DNA of 64,000 nucleotides from Glossina fuscipes (lineage: Eukaryota > Arthropoda > Insecta > Diptera > Glossinidae). The stretch lies in contig NW_023998415.1 of the NCBI RefSeq assembly GCF_014805625.2, forward strand, positions 3,396,578 through 3,460,577, in the 5' to 3' direction. The stretch's first letter is position 1. Each line of letters opens with the position of its first letter. This document shows positions 12,850 to 23,949 of this stretch, in pieces. The notes below the pieces were generated by a model. That model was not told the DNA's origin, ran no database searches, and saw only the letters and a list, made by a program, of their open reading frames with translations. Made by a program: the position numbers and the translations under genes.

Positions 12850-15275
12850 CTCTGTAATTTTTTCAATTAAGTTACTCTCCTAGGTACACGAGTGCTTTCT
12901 AGATATGATATTCGTAACTTTCAATTCCGAAGTTTCTGAATAGTTTTGTAACGGCCTTTGCACTTTGCGCTCCTTCAATAGCTTCACAGATAATCTACAC
13001 GATAACTTACTTTTTCGGTTTTATGATGATAATCAAAAAATATGCTCCGTTTTCTTTTATATGTGTCTGTCTGTCCTTCATGAATATTTAATTTCTCCTA
13101 TCGTTTATCTTAGCACAGGCACAAAGTTGTAATTTTTAGCCGAAACACAAACCTTAAACAATGTGGGCTGTTCTGATTGGCTACCATCACTTCGACGTGT
13201 TTTTGTAATACCACCGTAGACCTATTTGCATCTACAATGGTTTCTTCTTCCCCATTTCCAATATATGAATTTCTATGATTCGGCAGCTTGAATCAAAATT
13301 AGTGCAAGTACATGAATTTTATCAAAAGAGATTTCATACGTTCACATCGTTCATTTTTTCGTGATTAATTTGTACGTTTTATTGAAAGTTCAAAAGTGGA
13401 AAGAAGCCATAAGAATACCTATCTAACGGCAAAACAAATGAGAATAGAACTCTCGTCTCTCTGTGAAAGCATATTTATATCGATCGCTATGTCTATGGAA
13501 AAGCGAACTTATTTACTTTATTTAAAGAAGAAAAAAAAAACCAATAAACAAAATGTTTATAATTCTTTATGCAAAACCAAGTTACTGAGCACATGTTCAA
13601 GTGTGTAGAAGTGTGTCCTATGCGAATTTTATAAATGTCACCATATTTACTACATAAGTCATGGAATTATGTTAACCTGGTGGTGTTATTCAAACAGTAG
13701 TGCTGTTACTATTCAGGAACACCAGACATTACGAACATACCGTAGCATATAAAGTCAAATGTTAAGTGAACGTTACTTGCTTTCAACTGATTTTTGTTTG
13801 ACTTTTAACAAACTCACACTAAGGGAAAACTCATATGTATGTAAGTAGAGCTAAACCATGCTTTTCCCTTTTCCTTTTTTCATTTGCAAACATTAAATTC
13901 GAAGGAGTTTATTGGTGCTCGCCGAAAGCACTATCGAAGATTTCTTTGCCTTTGTAATACAATACAAACTAATCAGGACTACGCTTTAGAAAGTTTCTAA
14001 GCATGCAATTGGTACAAATCCAGCTGAATGAATTCAATATGAACTTGATATGAAAAAACTCAAATTGAACTTGATCATCTAACAATTTGAAGCAGCTATC
14101 GTGCTTCGACTACTGGTGTATGTGGGACGAATAAGCATATTTCGCATGAATAGGTGCCACACGATTCGGCTCATGCTGTTTGTAAGTCTGCTGCATTACC
14201 ACTTCTATTTATTTGGTTATTATTATTGTTGTTGTTGTTTTGAATGTTCATTTAATGTCATTTGTTTGTTTGTTTGTTTGTTTATTTTACTTTTACTGCA
14301 AATGTTGTTGATTTTAGAGGTTTTTTGAAATGTTTTTTAATTAGACTTACACAAAATATACAACTCCTGATATAACGCCCTATATAACCCTATGTAATTT
14401 GTATGACTTTTAAGAGCTGTTTTAATCTCCATGACTTAATGTACACTGAGAGAAAAACTTTGCTCAAAAATGAATTAAAAATTTTTTACTTTAATTTATA
14501 CACTTTTATTTACTTTGTATTCTTTGTGCAAAACTAATTTCGTTTTTCGCATTCTATCTACGTATACGGAAAGCAGACAATGAAAATTAACAGCAAAATA
14601 AATAAATATATAAATATTAACACTTATCAACAACGCAACACGATAAGCTTTAGTAGCATTATTAACAATAACGCCACCGGCACTACTATTATTGAGATTG
14701 CAAATAAACAATAAAAGAAAATGAGAAAAATTTTTAATGAATCTTTATATTGGAGTTTACGAAAATTATTTCGAAGGGATAAGTAAAAATAGAAAATAAT
14801 TAAAAGGATTTTTTACTCAACAGCAACAACAACAACACCAATAACAACGATGACAAGAAGCGAAATAATGAGGTAAATAGTTTACACAACCCGTGATAAG
14901 GTGCTTTTCTAAGCGGAACTGCTCATATAACTTTGTTGCGACGCAGACGTTTTGAATGTTTTTCCATCGTATTTAAGTTGCATTTAATTCACTTCTGTTC
15001 AACTATTTTACACACTATGTGTCACATCTACTTTAGTCAGAGGTAAGTCTTGTGCCTATCTGTCAAATTTTGGCTACTTAGAGAAGCAGATATCGAAAAC
15101 TCGATCAATATATATATATATATATATGATATCAAGTCAATCAGCATAAAAGCTGAAATCGATTTAGTCATTCAGTTAGTCGTATCCTTCGATCTGTCGA
15201 TTATATATCTATCTTTATATAAAATGGCCCGCACCTAGTGATTAAAAAAAAATAAAAAAATACTACGTACCTATT
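12850..15275. other. Non-coding stretch, no gene seen
   Basis: It holds simple tracts such as CAA-rich 14820-14850, GTTT-rich 14262-14286 and a TA run at 15107-15127. Open frames are short and compositional. No RNA gene or transposon was recognised. Confidence 0.55.
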
Positions 15276-15280
15276 ATATT

Positions 15281-15485
15281 AGGTCCGCACGAATAGCCGA
15301 GTTGGGGAAGAATCGCGAATACCAAGCCAGTGGTCAACTAAGGGTTCAAATATCAGCGCGGTAGAGTTTACTTTGACGGAAGATGTAGTGAGTGATCAGC
15401 CGATAAAGCCCTAACACTTGTCGATTGGGCACACATCCACTAAGCTGCGACCATCCCCTTCCGATTTCTTTCTTTCTTTCGCTTT
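15281..15485 (+). repeat. tRNA-headed SINE-like repeat
   Basis: The head carries a plausible RNA polymerase III A box, TAGCCGAGTTGGG at 15294-15306, and B box, GGGTTCAAATATC at 15342-15354. The spacing is normal for a tRNA. The head then passes into a non-tRNA body (about 15360-15455) and a CTTT-rich tail at 15465-15485. This head-body-simple tail layout is that of a tRNA-derived SINE. A tRNA with type-II variable arm was considered, but the strand beyond the B box does not close an acceptor stem. No target duplication could be fixed. Confidence 0.55.
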
Positions 15486-15499
15486 CCTTACTTCTCTCA

Positions 15500-16980
15500 G
15501 GTGACATCCTCTGAGTAATTGGTCATATCAAAAAACAATTCTAGCGTATGGACTTGCCCATGAAATGCAGCCAAATCGCAAAAAAACGTGATTTTATATT
15601 GATATACGATATATGGTATATGCGATAAGTTATCCCATTGAGATATATCGACGACATTACTTTTCATTATATCTTGCAAGCAAATACTGAACATTAAGTA
15701 TTGCTGGGCATTCCACGATTCGACACAACACGTATTCCCTATTAATTTAAATTTACATATTATCTCATTAAATGACTTGCACTCTTTGAAAAACTTTTCT
15801 ATCTTGTTTTTCCTTTATTTAATAATTCTACATTCGTTTATTTCTCTTACTTTGCTCATATTCGCACAACCTGCACTTTTATTATTGACTTCAAACTCGA
15901 TATACTTTCCAGTTATTTTTTGCAATTAATTAAACTCTTTGCTTTCTCCTGTTGCTCCATCATAATTTTCTTTACTATCAGGACTTTTCAAAGAAAGCTT
16001 TTAAGACAAAGCACTCTTTATATTTCATAATGCATGACTTCATTAGAGTGATAATTAAAATGGAATTTTCAAAAAATCTCTCTAAAATCAAACGCAGTAA
16101 CTTGCTACGGATCTTTTCAATGGTCAGGTTGACTCACTTGACAATTTATTGCTGTTTAGTACCTGTATGCATAAAATTGTAGTAGAAATCGAAATGACAA
16201 CTAAAACCCAATCTGAGTGTCTAGCTAAGTGTGACAGCTGAGCATTTGAAGTGCGGCTTAAATACTTATCCGAACGATGTAAATGGCTTCGATTATTTTA
16301 ATGTTTTTCGTTTTAAGAAATATTATATCGTAAACTTGATCCTTTCTCATCCTTTTCATTTAAAAATTCTAAAAAAATTTTTCATTCCTATCGGATGTAA
16401 TCAATATTTATTATAGAAAGTTATGCAATTTTTTTCAAGAATCACCTTAATAAAGTGGGAAAAGGGTGAAATGCCATTAAAACTTGAAGCGTGTATCCAC
16501 ACATACGTATAAAGATTTGCAAAAAAGGAACAAACAAGTCTATAAACGATTTTCCTGTTTATAATAAGAAAAACAAGGTATCAATAAAAATAAAAGCAAA
16601 CATTATACCTTTTCGCTTTTTCTCCCTGGTTTTCATTCTACACATTCCGATGACAAAATGGAAAAAATCTTGAAAATGAAGAGGAAGAGGAAGGAGGCTT
16701 GTATTTTATCAAAATTTATGAAAAAATCCTCAAATTATAAAATGCAATGAAATGAAAAAGTGCCTTCAACAGACCAATAAAAGAAAATATTGTTTAGAGA
16801 GCTTTTCATATATGCACATATAACGATGATGTGATAAAAATAATTGTATACACATTTACTTATAACTAAGACTGATTTAAGCGAGCTTTCGTAAATCAAC
16901 TCAATAATGATTTTGTAAATAATTCATATCAGAGATTTCGTTAAGAGAATGCATTTAAATAATTTAAGCTTCACTATGCA
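15500..16980. other. AT-rich non-coding stretch, no gene seen
   Basis: Several 60-80 residue frames occur (15952-16182, 16231-16416, 16491-16673). They are Lys/Ile/Phe-rich, follow base composition, and match nothing I recognise. Confidence 0.5.
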
Positions 16981-16989
16981 CATCAATAC

Positions 16990-17285
16990 CTACAATCTAT
17001 TATGTGCGGTTAGGTTGCGTAGCAGGGATTACCTTAAATTGAAATAATTTAGATTAGATTGAATGATGATAAGGAATTCAGATGAAATTGAGTAAAATTT
17101 AGGTTAACTTAAATTGAATTAAGTCAATTTAGATTAACTGAAAGTATGGACTAAATGAATTAGGTCAAGTGCAATTCAGTTGGATCATTTCGGGTTCGGT
17201 ATAGTCTAGTCAAGCTAGCTTCCTTTAGTTCAAGTCAAATCATGTCGGTTTAGAGTAAATTAAGCCAGGAAATTTATCTAAATTT
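16990..17285 (+). repeat. Cryptically simple TTAGGTTAA/AAATTGAATT-type region
   Basis: Words of the types TTAAATTGAA, TTTAGATTA, TTAGGTTAAC, AAGTCAATTTAG and AGTCAAGTCAAAT recur roughly every 10-20 bases without an exact period. The region looks like slippage-derived simple DNA that has decayed. It is not a telomeric TTAGG array, because the phase is not kept. Confidence 0.5.
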
Positions 17286-17309
17286 AGTACAAATTACTTT
17301 TTTTGTAAC

Positions 17310-17455
17310 CGTCACGGAAGGATGAGGGGTATATTCATTTTGTCAAAACATTTCCAACGTCCAGAAGGAAGCATCAGAGGTACCACAAAATATCTGTATT
17401 GGTAATCAGCCTCAAATTCTGAATCGGTTTAAGCATGTCCGTCTGTCCAGCAGAA
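17310..17455 (+). repeat. Dispersed repeat family 1, copy A
   Basis: The copy begins near GAAGGATGAGGGGTATATTC, continues through TTTTGTCAAAACATTTCCAA and TCCAGAAGGAAGCATCAGAG, and ends with TCTGAATCGGTTTAAGCATG followed by TCCGTCTGTCC. The same order of words is present on the opposite strand at 33785-33935 and 46855-46985. The GTCY tract at its 3' side recalls dipteran mini-me-type elements. It carries no open frame. Confidence 0.75.
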
Positions 17456-17459
17456 AGAA

Positions 17460-18483
17460 TCTTCAAAAATAAAACAAGCGAGAAAAGTGTTCTCAGCCGT
17501 AAAGGAATTTCTTATGTCCTCCATCTTTATCATAAGTAAGACTAACAAAGCAACGAATAACCGTACTCAGTAGCATTACTGGATGGGCGTGACTGAACAT
17601 TTTCCATTTTTGTAGAATATACGTAGGCATATTTATCGCGTGCCTACTGTACCTTATAAGTAACGATCAACAAAACCTAGAGAGCAGAGGCGTTCTCAGT
17701 TTGTGTTGCATTATAGGCGTGACCTTCGATCGATTTAGTCCATTTCCGACACCAAACTGCATGCAATAAGTAACCCCCGATGTTTTTTTGCCAAACTTAA
17801 AGGCGATAACTTCAGTTTTGCGGCCAAGAGAATGCTTAGGCCAGCTATTACACATGCATTGCAGTTCTGCATAAACTTTTGATTTAGTTATTGGCTCGTA
17901 AGGAAATCGTTATATGGGATACTTTGGCGGTGTTTCTGCAAGGATATGTGCAGCTTCTCAACGCATCTTTGTTCCAAATTGTTGATCCAATGGTTCTTGC
18001 TTGTCTTAGATACAGGGTACTTTTCCGATTTTAAGTCTGTAAGTTCCATCGCTGGAAAAACAAAAATGTTTAGCTCTGAGGCCACGACCACCTGTAAGTT
18101 CACAAATAATTCTTTTTTTTTTAACAAGATTTGTTGATTTAAAATAAAGTAAAAAGCAAACTTTTCAAAAATTCAACATGAAATAATCATAAAAGACTCA
18201 CCCTGCTCCGACTAGGGTTAAGCAAATGTGGTGGCATCCTTTAATGTTACTTTCTTAGTGAAAAATCTAGATTGATAAATTTTTCATTTATAATAAACAA
18301 ATAACAAAAAACTTACTTTCAATGGATGTAAAAAATCAAACAACTATGACGAAAGCTCCAAAAAGGAACCATAAAGAACTAAAGAAAATTTCCACAAATT
18401 CTGCCCTGAATATGCGTGTATTTTATTGTATGTCTTTTGAAGTATGTGCATGTTGGTAAGTAAAAGTAGGTCTTCCTTAGTGT

Positions 18484-18514
<31 letters not shown>

Positions 18515-19475
18515 GTCGTGATGCTGTCAATCAACTTCCTTTCGAAGTTGTAACATATAAAAACTATACAATAACAGGCAATAAGCAGGAAGTCGATAAA
18601 CATATAGATAAAAGGAACGAAATAAAAAAAGGACAGCACTAACGCATTGCATTGATTTAAAAATGAAAAGAAGAAATACGTTTATCAGCTTGTGCTTGTT
18701 TGCTTGGTTTTTTGTCATGACAAACTCTCGAACGAAAAATTTAACGGATATTGTTTGGTTTGGAAGAGAGGGTTTTCTTGTTCGGTGGGACACGGTGGCA
18801 GACCATTTTTGTTATATCTTCTTCCTTGCGCTAAATTATACAAGCAAGCGACTCTTACTTATTCAAGTGTTGTCACACATATCGCTTCAATTGACGCATT
18901 TAAAAACCATAAAGCAAAAATTGCAAACTAACCGAAAAAAGAAAAACTGACTTACATAATAGAGTATTAAATATAACAAGTTTTCAATACTTTTTCAAAC
19001 GTTTCAAGCTTGCGAGTAATTTTGTTTTTTTCATTTATTTATTTATAACTGCATCATCATCAACAATTTCGTTGTATGTCTTGTTCATTATTTCCATCAT
19101 TGATGTACGTCCGTCCCCTTTTACGTTCCCGTTCTCGTTCCCGTTCTATTACTTTTTCTGTTTTCGTTTCTATATATATTTCCAAATTGCCTTCGAAGCA
19201 ATGATAATACCGTATGTGTGTTTATGTACGCTTAAGTACATATATCCAATGTGTGAATTTTTATGAATGAACTAAATAGGCTCTTGTATGCAAGGGGAAA
19301 TTGAATTTGCTCAGGTTAACGAGGATGCTGAAAAATCAAATGAAGCATAAAATACTTATATATCTGTTGTTTACTTTTGTTTACTTTATAATAAGTATAT
19401 TTAAATTGATCAGATTGCCATTTATATGATAAAATATTTACACAAATATATTTTGAAATTTGAGTAAAAATTGAT

Positions 19476-19508
<33 letters not shown>

Positions 19509-20235
19509 ATCTCTCTTATGAGAGCAAGGGGAAGAAGCAGGAGGAGATACATGTCGATATACTTCGAAATAATTGTCGATAGACAACGCTTTGCGTCCGG
19601 ATGCATCAGCACGTTGGTATAATATCGAAAATAAACAGTTCAACTTGTTTCGTTCGTTTGAAACATATTTTAGTATAGATGTTCGTGATGTTAACGAGAA
19701 TGCACAACATTTCGCCAGTTTGAGCGTGACGATTTTGTTAAATAAACTATTTTACCATGGCCGACTACTCTCAACAACATATCGATTTTCAAATATTTAT
19801 CAAAACCATCATTGCAATGGTAGCTTCTTATAGATTCAAGTGTCCTCGAAAATATCTTAAATTTTCTAATTTGGTTTCGACTACGGCTATGAAAGCTAAA
19901 CATCGTTTGACGTTTTTCGACTTGAATTTAGGAGCATTGCAGACCACTTTAAAGTAGTTGGTAAATGTGCTAAAAAATTTGCTAATTAACTTGGAATTTA
20001 TCTTCATATCCTTTTGAAATCTTTAATTAAAGTACGCAGTTTTTGAGCGGCTAAAAACATTCATACATACAAAGTTTCATTTAATCCAATAAGCTTAGAC
20101 CAATATTAAGCTCCACGATCCATATTCGGTTCAGCAATTCGGGTGACTGAAGCCGCTTTCCACGAATTCGTAACATGAATTTTAGGAAAGGAAAAGCGAT
20201 CCTAAAACCAATGAATACATAATTACGAAATCGAA
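17460..20235. other. Non-coding stretch with homopolymers, no gene seen
   Basis: A poly-T run lies at 18487-18514 and a poly-A run at 19477-19503. A hexamer-like CGTTCC/CGTTCT alternation lies at 19124-19147. Overlapping frames at 18663-18950 and 19573-19957 have no recognised motif. No splice-bounded exon could be argued. Confidence 0.5.
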
Positions 20236-20404
20236 ATGCATAGTTCCTTGACTTATATATTAATATCGAGAATTGAGATGAGGGTTTTCTCAGAGGGAGT
20301 TAGACAAAAGTTTGCAGATTTTCCAAATCATAAAAGGTCAAGTCCAAATCCTAATTATATAATCGTATTGCGTATGCCTTACGAAATTAATAGGAATTTT
20401 TTCA

Positions 20405-20734
20405 ATGATTTCTTCTCTTTTATGCTTGAAGGCAGTTCCTCCCAGAAAGGCAATATTTGTGTCAAGACTGACACCAGATACATCTGTTGAAAACATAAGG
20501 GGTTATCTGGCAGCGAAAGCCCCTTCTGTCAATTTAAAGCGAGTTAGTATTTTCAAACTGGGTCCTTCTCAATCTAGAGCTATCTCATCTTTTAAAATTC
20601 TAGTTCCGACCGAAAATATGGATTTGATTTTAAATAAACCATTGTGGCCGATTGGATTCTTAATTAAGGAATTTATCCCTCGGGACCGACCCCGTAATGC
20701 GAATGCAGTAGCTCTTTCCCCTTCAAAAAACTAA
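20405..20734 (+). pseudogene. LINE ORF1 (Gag-like) C-terminal fragment
   Basis: The frame contains KAIFVSRLTPDTSVENIRGY near its N-terminal side, then RAISSFKILVPTE and a C-terminal PLWPIGFLIKEFIPRDR. In CR1-group LINEs a comparable ORF1 domain, with RRM-like fold features, lies just before ORF2 and helps package the RNA. An overlapping frame at 20236-20490 probably carries the preceding residues (IIVLRMPYEI and so on), which implies a frameshift near 20400-20450. The expected N-terminal part and zinc knuckles are not seen. ORF2 begins immediately downstream. Confidence 0.7.
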
Positions 20735-23612
20735 ATATTTCTTCAGCCTCATTTTCTCTCATTTATCAAAATGTTAGGGGCCTAAATTCAAAAATTCGTT
20801 CTACCTCCCTAAATTCAGTGAGCACGGAGTTTTCCTGTTTGGTCTTCACTGAAACTTAGTTAAAGCCGGATCTACATTCGTCACAACTTTTCCATAATTC
20901 GTTTCAAGTTTTCAGAAACGATCGTTTGTATCGCAATGCTGGTGGTGTTTTAATTGCCATTTCTTCGGCACTCCCCACCTATTCGTTTGAATTTCCAGCT
21001 ACTCCCGATGTTGAATTTATCGCCATTCGCGTGAAATTTCCTAACAAACACTTATATGTGACCTGCTCCTATATTCCCCCAAATTCGGATATCTCTACAT
21101 ATAAGAAACAGGCCGCCCTCATTTGTGAAGTGGCCAAGCAATCTTAACCTACCGATATTGTCCTTGCGTTGGGTGACTTCAATTTGCCTCAAGTCAATTG
21201 GTTTTACAGTGATAGTTCTGGCTGTTTGATTCCTACCTCAACATCTGATAAAGCCGTTGTGTTCTTCAATGAATTATTTGATAATAATTTAGTTCAATAC
21301 AATGGTACCCCTAATTGCAATGGTAGATTTCTTGATCTCTGCTTTGCAAATTTTCCTGAGGTTTGCGTTAATCGTTGTCTTCCGTTTAGTTTACCTGAGG
21401 ATCCATATCATCCAGCATTGGGTGTTTCCTTTCATTACAAGTCTGTTGGTTCGTTGAACCTCTATAACGTTCCAAATTCAAATTTTTCATATCAACGTTA
21501 TGATTTCCATAAAGACAATGTTTCCATACTAAAATCACATCTTTCTCATATTGTGCTCGATTTCTCAGGGGAAGCATTGATAGCTTACTGTCGTCGTTCT
21601 ACAATATATTAAATCAAGCTATTTCTGCATCCGTTCCGATCAAGCAGTCCCGTCCTCGAAGCAAGGGTCCCCCGTGGTTTAATAAAACAATTAAATACTA
21701 CAAGAATAGGAAAAACAAGCTTTTCAAAAAATTTTCGAAAAGTGGTTCTGCTTTCGACTATTTCGCTTACTCTGTTGCAAGGCATAAATTTAATTCCCTC
21801 AACCGCCAATACTACTGCAGATACCTTCAGTTTGTTAAATCCTCCTTGTTTGCTAACCCTAAATACTTTTTTAATTTCGTTAATTCCAAAAGGAAAATCT
21901 CCATAAATCCGTCGTTTGTGTCTTTTAATGGCTCCGAGTCCTCGGATGATTTTGAAACCTCAAATCTCTTTGCGGAATACTTCCGACAGAACTTTTCAAC
22001 TGCCAATTTTGATTTATCGGTAAACTATCCATATCTGATTTCTAATTCGATTTCAATTCCTAACTTTGTTATATCTGCAAATGACGTTTTTGAAGGATTG
22101 AGCTCTCTGAAATATAATTGTTCGCCTGGACCTGATGGAATCCCCTCATGTGTACTTATATCTTGTGCTGGCGAGCTTTGTGATGTTATCTCAAAGATTT
22201 TTAATAAATCTTTGAATTTAGGTGTTTTTCCTTTGTGTTGGAAGACTTCTTTCCTTATTCCTATTCACAAAAGTGGTAGTAGGCAACTTGTAGAGAACTA
22301 CAGAGGCATTGCCAAGTTGAGTGTCTTACCTAAACTGTTCGAGCGAATTGTGGCTCAGCATATAGCCTTTTCCATGAAATTGTATATTTCTCCTTTCCAG
22401 CATGGTTTTCGAAAGGGAAGATCTACGGTGACCAATCTGTTAAAGTTTACTTCTCATGTTTTCAAGGCTTTTTCTAGTGGTTCTCGCACTGATGTCATTT
22501 ACACTGACTTTAGCAAAGCGTTTGATATGGTTAATCATAGACTACTTAGATTTAAACTCCAGACCTCTCTCTGGCTTTCCTCTCTTCTAAGTGGAATGGT
22601 TAAGCTGTTATCTGCATGGTAGATCATTCAGGGTTTTGTTTAACCTTATTACCTCGGATGAATTCCCCGTGACGTCTGGCGTACCTCAAGGTAGCCATTT
22701 GGGACCTATTTTATTTAATTTATACATCAATGATTTGCCCTCCGTGATTAAATTCAGTGAGATTTTAATGTATGCTGATGATGTGAAACTGTTTTCTTCT
22801 TTTTCCGTAGAATCGCAATCACATCATCTTCAAAGTGATTTGAACAATTTGGTTGCATGGGGCTCTCTCAATCTTCTGAAACTAAATCTAAATAAATGTA
22901 AGAAGCTTTCATTCTCAAGAAGAAAGTCGTTCAGTACTCGATACTTCATTGATTCGCACAGGTTGGAAGACGTCGATTCGTTCATAGATTTAGGCGTTCT
23001 ATTCGATTATAGGTTACGTTTCAATTTGCATATTGAGTCCTCGTTAAGCAAAGCTAGGTCCGCGCTTGGTTTTATAAAGAGGTGGTCCAAAGAGCTTGAT
23101 GATCCTTACATTGCGAAAAGGGTTTACACGTGTTTGGTTAGACCTATACTTGAGTATGCGTCTGTTGTGTGGTCTCCTTCATATACGTGCTACGTAGATT
23201 CAATTGAATCTATACAAAAGCAATTCTTGCTGTTTGCCCTTAGGAATTTGGGTTGGGACCCGATTTCCACTCTTCCACCCTATGAAGGTTGCTTCTGTTA
23301 TCCTTACCGTCACTCGAGAAACGTAGATTTGTTCTTGAGGTTTCCTTCTTAATCAAATTAATAAATGGTGCAATTGACTCGCCCGCATTACTTCGTGAGA
23401 TAGGCTTTAATATCCCTAACCGCTTCTCTAGGCACTTTATGTTGATAAAGCTTAGTCAATGCAAATATAATTTTGAACTGTTTAACCCTCTCAGAGTTGT
23501 TTGCAAGAACCTAAATGACGTCTATTATTTATTCTCATTAACGGACTCTTTAAAGTCCATTAAAACAACATTGCTTAATACGCGCGATTTACCTATGTCG
23601 TACATAAACTGA
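20735..23612 (+). pseudogene. LINE ORF2: endonuclease plus reverse transcriptase, broken
   Basis: The endonuclease starts with IYQNVRGLNSK (about 20764). It reaches the expected ETWL motif with the Trp codon replaced by TAG at 20857-20859. It then carries GGVLIAIS, CSYIPPNS, a TAA at 21145-21147, and GDFNLPQVNW (21172 on). The frame shifts near 21590 into PPWFNKTIKYYKNRKNKLFK. The RT then shows SPGPDGIPS, FLIPIHKSG, NYRGIAKLS, QHGFRKGRST, TDFSKAFDMVNH, SGVPQGSHLGPILFNLYIND and the catalytic YADD at 22771-22782. Further frameshifts lie near 22560-22600 and 23285. The last frame ends at 23612. In life the protein would nick chromosomal DNA and prime reverse transcription there. This copy cannot make it. 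Confidence 0.93.
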
Positions 23613-23629
23613 CTTAACCTTAAATATGT

Positions 23630-23941
23630 CATTATGAGTCGAAAATTAATTTGTTGTTAACAATTGTCGGTTGCCAAGCTTATGCATGTTTGCGATGGCT
23701 TAGGGGTTCACTTGCAATTTGGTCCTGTATCGGTTGTGGGTGTGGCTCTATGCTAGTTGTGTACATGCTTTTCTTTTTTTTTTTCTTTTTTGTTTCCTCT
23801 TTATTTGTTTTATTGTACTTATACTAAGTTTTATCATTAATTAATTTCAAGATTTACTTAAGAGTCAATTGAACTCGACTGCCATTTTGTTTTAGTTGAG
23901 TTTCTAGTATAAGTGGAATAAATAAATAAATGAATAAATAA
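23630..23941 (+). repeat. LINE 3' UTR and AATA-rich tail
   Basis: After the last ORF2 stop comes about 290 bases of non-coding sequence with a T-rich patch at 23769-23792. A tail of AATAAATAAATAAATGAATA-type units follows at about 23917-23941. The tail marks the 3' end of the retrotransposon. Confidence 0.75.
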
Positions 23942-23949
23942 AAAGATAC

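Larger units (their letters stand above)
20281..23941 (+). mobile_element. CR1/Jockey-group non-LTR retrotransposon, 5'-truncated and inactive
   Basis: The element runs in order through an ORF1 C-terminus, an apurinic-type endonuclease, a reverse transcriptase, a 3' UTR and a tail of AATA/AATG units ending about 23941. The short simple-repeat tail instead of a plain poly-A, and the RT motif set, point to the CR1/Jockey side of the LINE tree; the exact clade is uncertain. Only the C-terminal half of ORF1 is recognised, so the 5' boundary is approximate. No certain target duplication was found. Two in-frame stops and at least three frameshifts show it is dead. It is by far the longest readable coding relic in the window and is less AT-rich than its surroundings. 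Confidence 0.92.

Noticed and set aside
16990..17285. Telomere-like TTAGG array
   Set aside because: TTAGG words occur but are not in tandem phase, and dipterans generally lack this telomere repeat.
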